Source of the DNA: JBBPZA01 sp963797015
GTDB taxonomy: Bacteria > Actinomycetota > Thermoleophilia > Solirubrobacterales > Solirubrobacteraceae
Direction: 5' to 3'
NCBI GenBank assembly: GCA_963797015.1
Contig: CAWCNV010000001.1
Span: 496,001 to 560,000, forward strand
Length of the DNA stretch: 64,000 nucleotides
Numbering within the stretch: the first letter of the stretch is position 1; every line of letters begins with the position of its first letter. The notes beneath the pieces are model-generated. The model was not told the origin of the DNA and searched no databases. It was given only the letters and a program-made list of their open reading frames with translations. Of this stretch, positions 63,573 through 64,000 are shown piece by piece. A program made the translations under genes and the position numbers.

Positions 63573-64000
63573 ATGGCAGCGCCCCCGCTCGCCTCGAGCG
63601 CGCCGGTCGGCGTGCTCCCCGAGGTGGCGACCGTCCACTGGCGGCGCCGTGTCGACGAGGCGTCGCTCGTCTCTCGCCAGCGGCTCTGGACCGCGACCAC
63701 CGTCGCTCACGTGGTCCCGTTCATCGCGATCGCGATCGGTTTGATGGTCCTGCAGCCGCTCGCCTTCGCGGTCTCGGCGATCGCGCTGATCAAGGCGTAC
63801 GTGATCCCCGCGCTCTACGCGCGCAGGGGGGCGAACGTGGTGAGGCCGCGCCGGCGTGGGGAGGATGCCGCGGAGCGTCGGGCGCTGGGACTGCTCGGCG
63901 ACCTCGTCGATCACGACGCGCGTGAGCTGCTGGTACTGACCGGCCTCGTGCTCGAGCCGGGCCGGCTCGGGACGTGGCTGGTGGGCGAGGCGGGCGCGCT
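63573..64000 (+). CDS. Two-segment membrane protein, 5' part (runs off the window)
   Basis: ATG 63573 opens a frame still open at the right edge. It begins MAAPPLASSAPVGVLPEVAT, has two hydrophobic segments in sequence (HVVPFIAIAIGLMVLQPLAF; VSAIALIKAYVIPALYA), then a basic stretch RRGANVVRPRRRGEDAAERR and a mixed alpha/beta tail with LVLTGLVLEPGRLGTWLVGE. Starts 14 bases after the previous gene, so probably cotranscribed. Family not recognised. Confidence 0.65.
   Translation, partial: MAAPPLASSAPVGVLPEVATVHWRRRVDEASLVSRQRLWTATTVAHVVPFIAIAIGLMVLQPLAFAVSAIALIKAYVIPALYARRGANVVRPRRRGEDAAERRALGLLGDLVDHDARELLVLTGLVLEPGRLGTWLVGEAGA

Overview
The window is high-GC DNA with the dense, short-gap gene packing, GTG/TTG starts and gene families of an actinobacterium. 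An F420-type LLM oxidoreductase, many NTF2/SnoaL-like paralogues starting MSxENVE, zinc-ribbon/cyclase/STAND/TPR regulators, FHA-HTH proteins and gatCAB instead of a visible glnS suggest class Thermoleophilia (Solirubrobacterales-like). That placement is inference from gene content; no 16S gene is present.

Layout. 0-7 kb is housekeeping: the dnaE 3' end, an AraC/VOC pair, endonuclease IV diverging from gltX (which carries a +1 frameshift), an HDOD-LuxR regulator, VanZ and Rrf2. 7-20 kb is an accessory, decaying region: a frameshifted XRE regulator and a frameshifted lipoprotein, remnants of a reductase and of an FAD/Rieske oxidoreductase, a tandem array of four SnoaL-like genes, a cupin gene flanked by two copies of a palindromic repeat, and secreted carbohydrate-active enzymes (GH3 with PA14, a polysaccharide-lyase-like lipoprotein). 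20-42 kb is well-formed: a SnoaL/acyl-CoA dehydrogenase/propeller operon, a GH5 enzyme, a TetR-MFS pair with an operator, cysK and cysE flanking an 1177-residue cyclase-ATPase-TPR regulator, a queuosine-salvage hydrolase, pcrA, a sulfatase and folD.

42.5-50.7 kb is abnormal. Reading frames break every few dozen to few hundred bases, although recognisable proteins can be rebuilt: an FG-GAP propeller, a zinc-ribbon Ser/Thr kinase, an FHA-HTH protein and a two-FHA ABC exporter. In the middle lies about 790 bases with six C and no GG dinucleotide. I regard this mainly as poor consensus sequence, not biology.

50.8-57.4 kb is the most interesting part: an intact, tightly packed cluster encoding an E2-like protein, a ubiquitin-like protein, an E1-like enzyme, a membrane-anchored JAMM isopeptidase and a membrane protein with a prokaryotic RING-like treble clef. 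It is followed by a beta-lactamase-fold membrane protein and two zinc-ribbon proteins, and preceded by the kinase/FHA/ABC genes. This is a complete eukaryote-like ubiquitin conjugation set, apparently membrane-localised and next to phospho-signalling genes. 57.4-64 kb returns to core genes: gatC-gatA-gatB, a penicillin-acylase-family enzyme and small conserved proteins.
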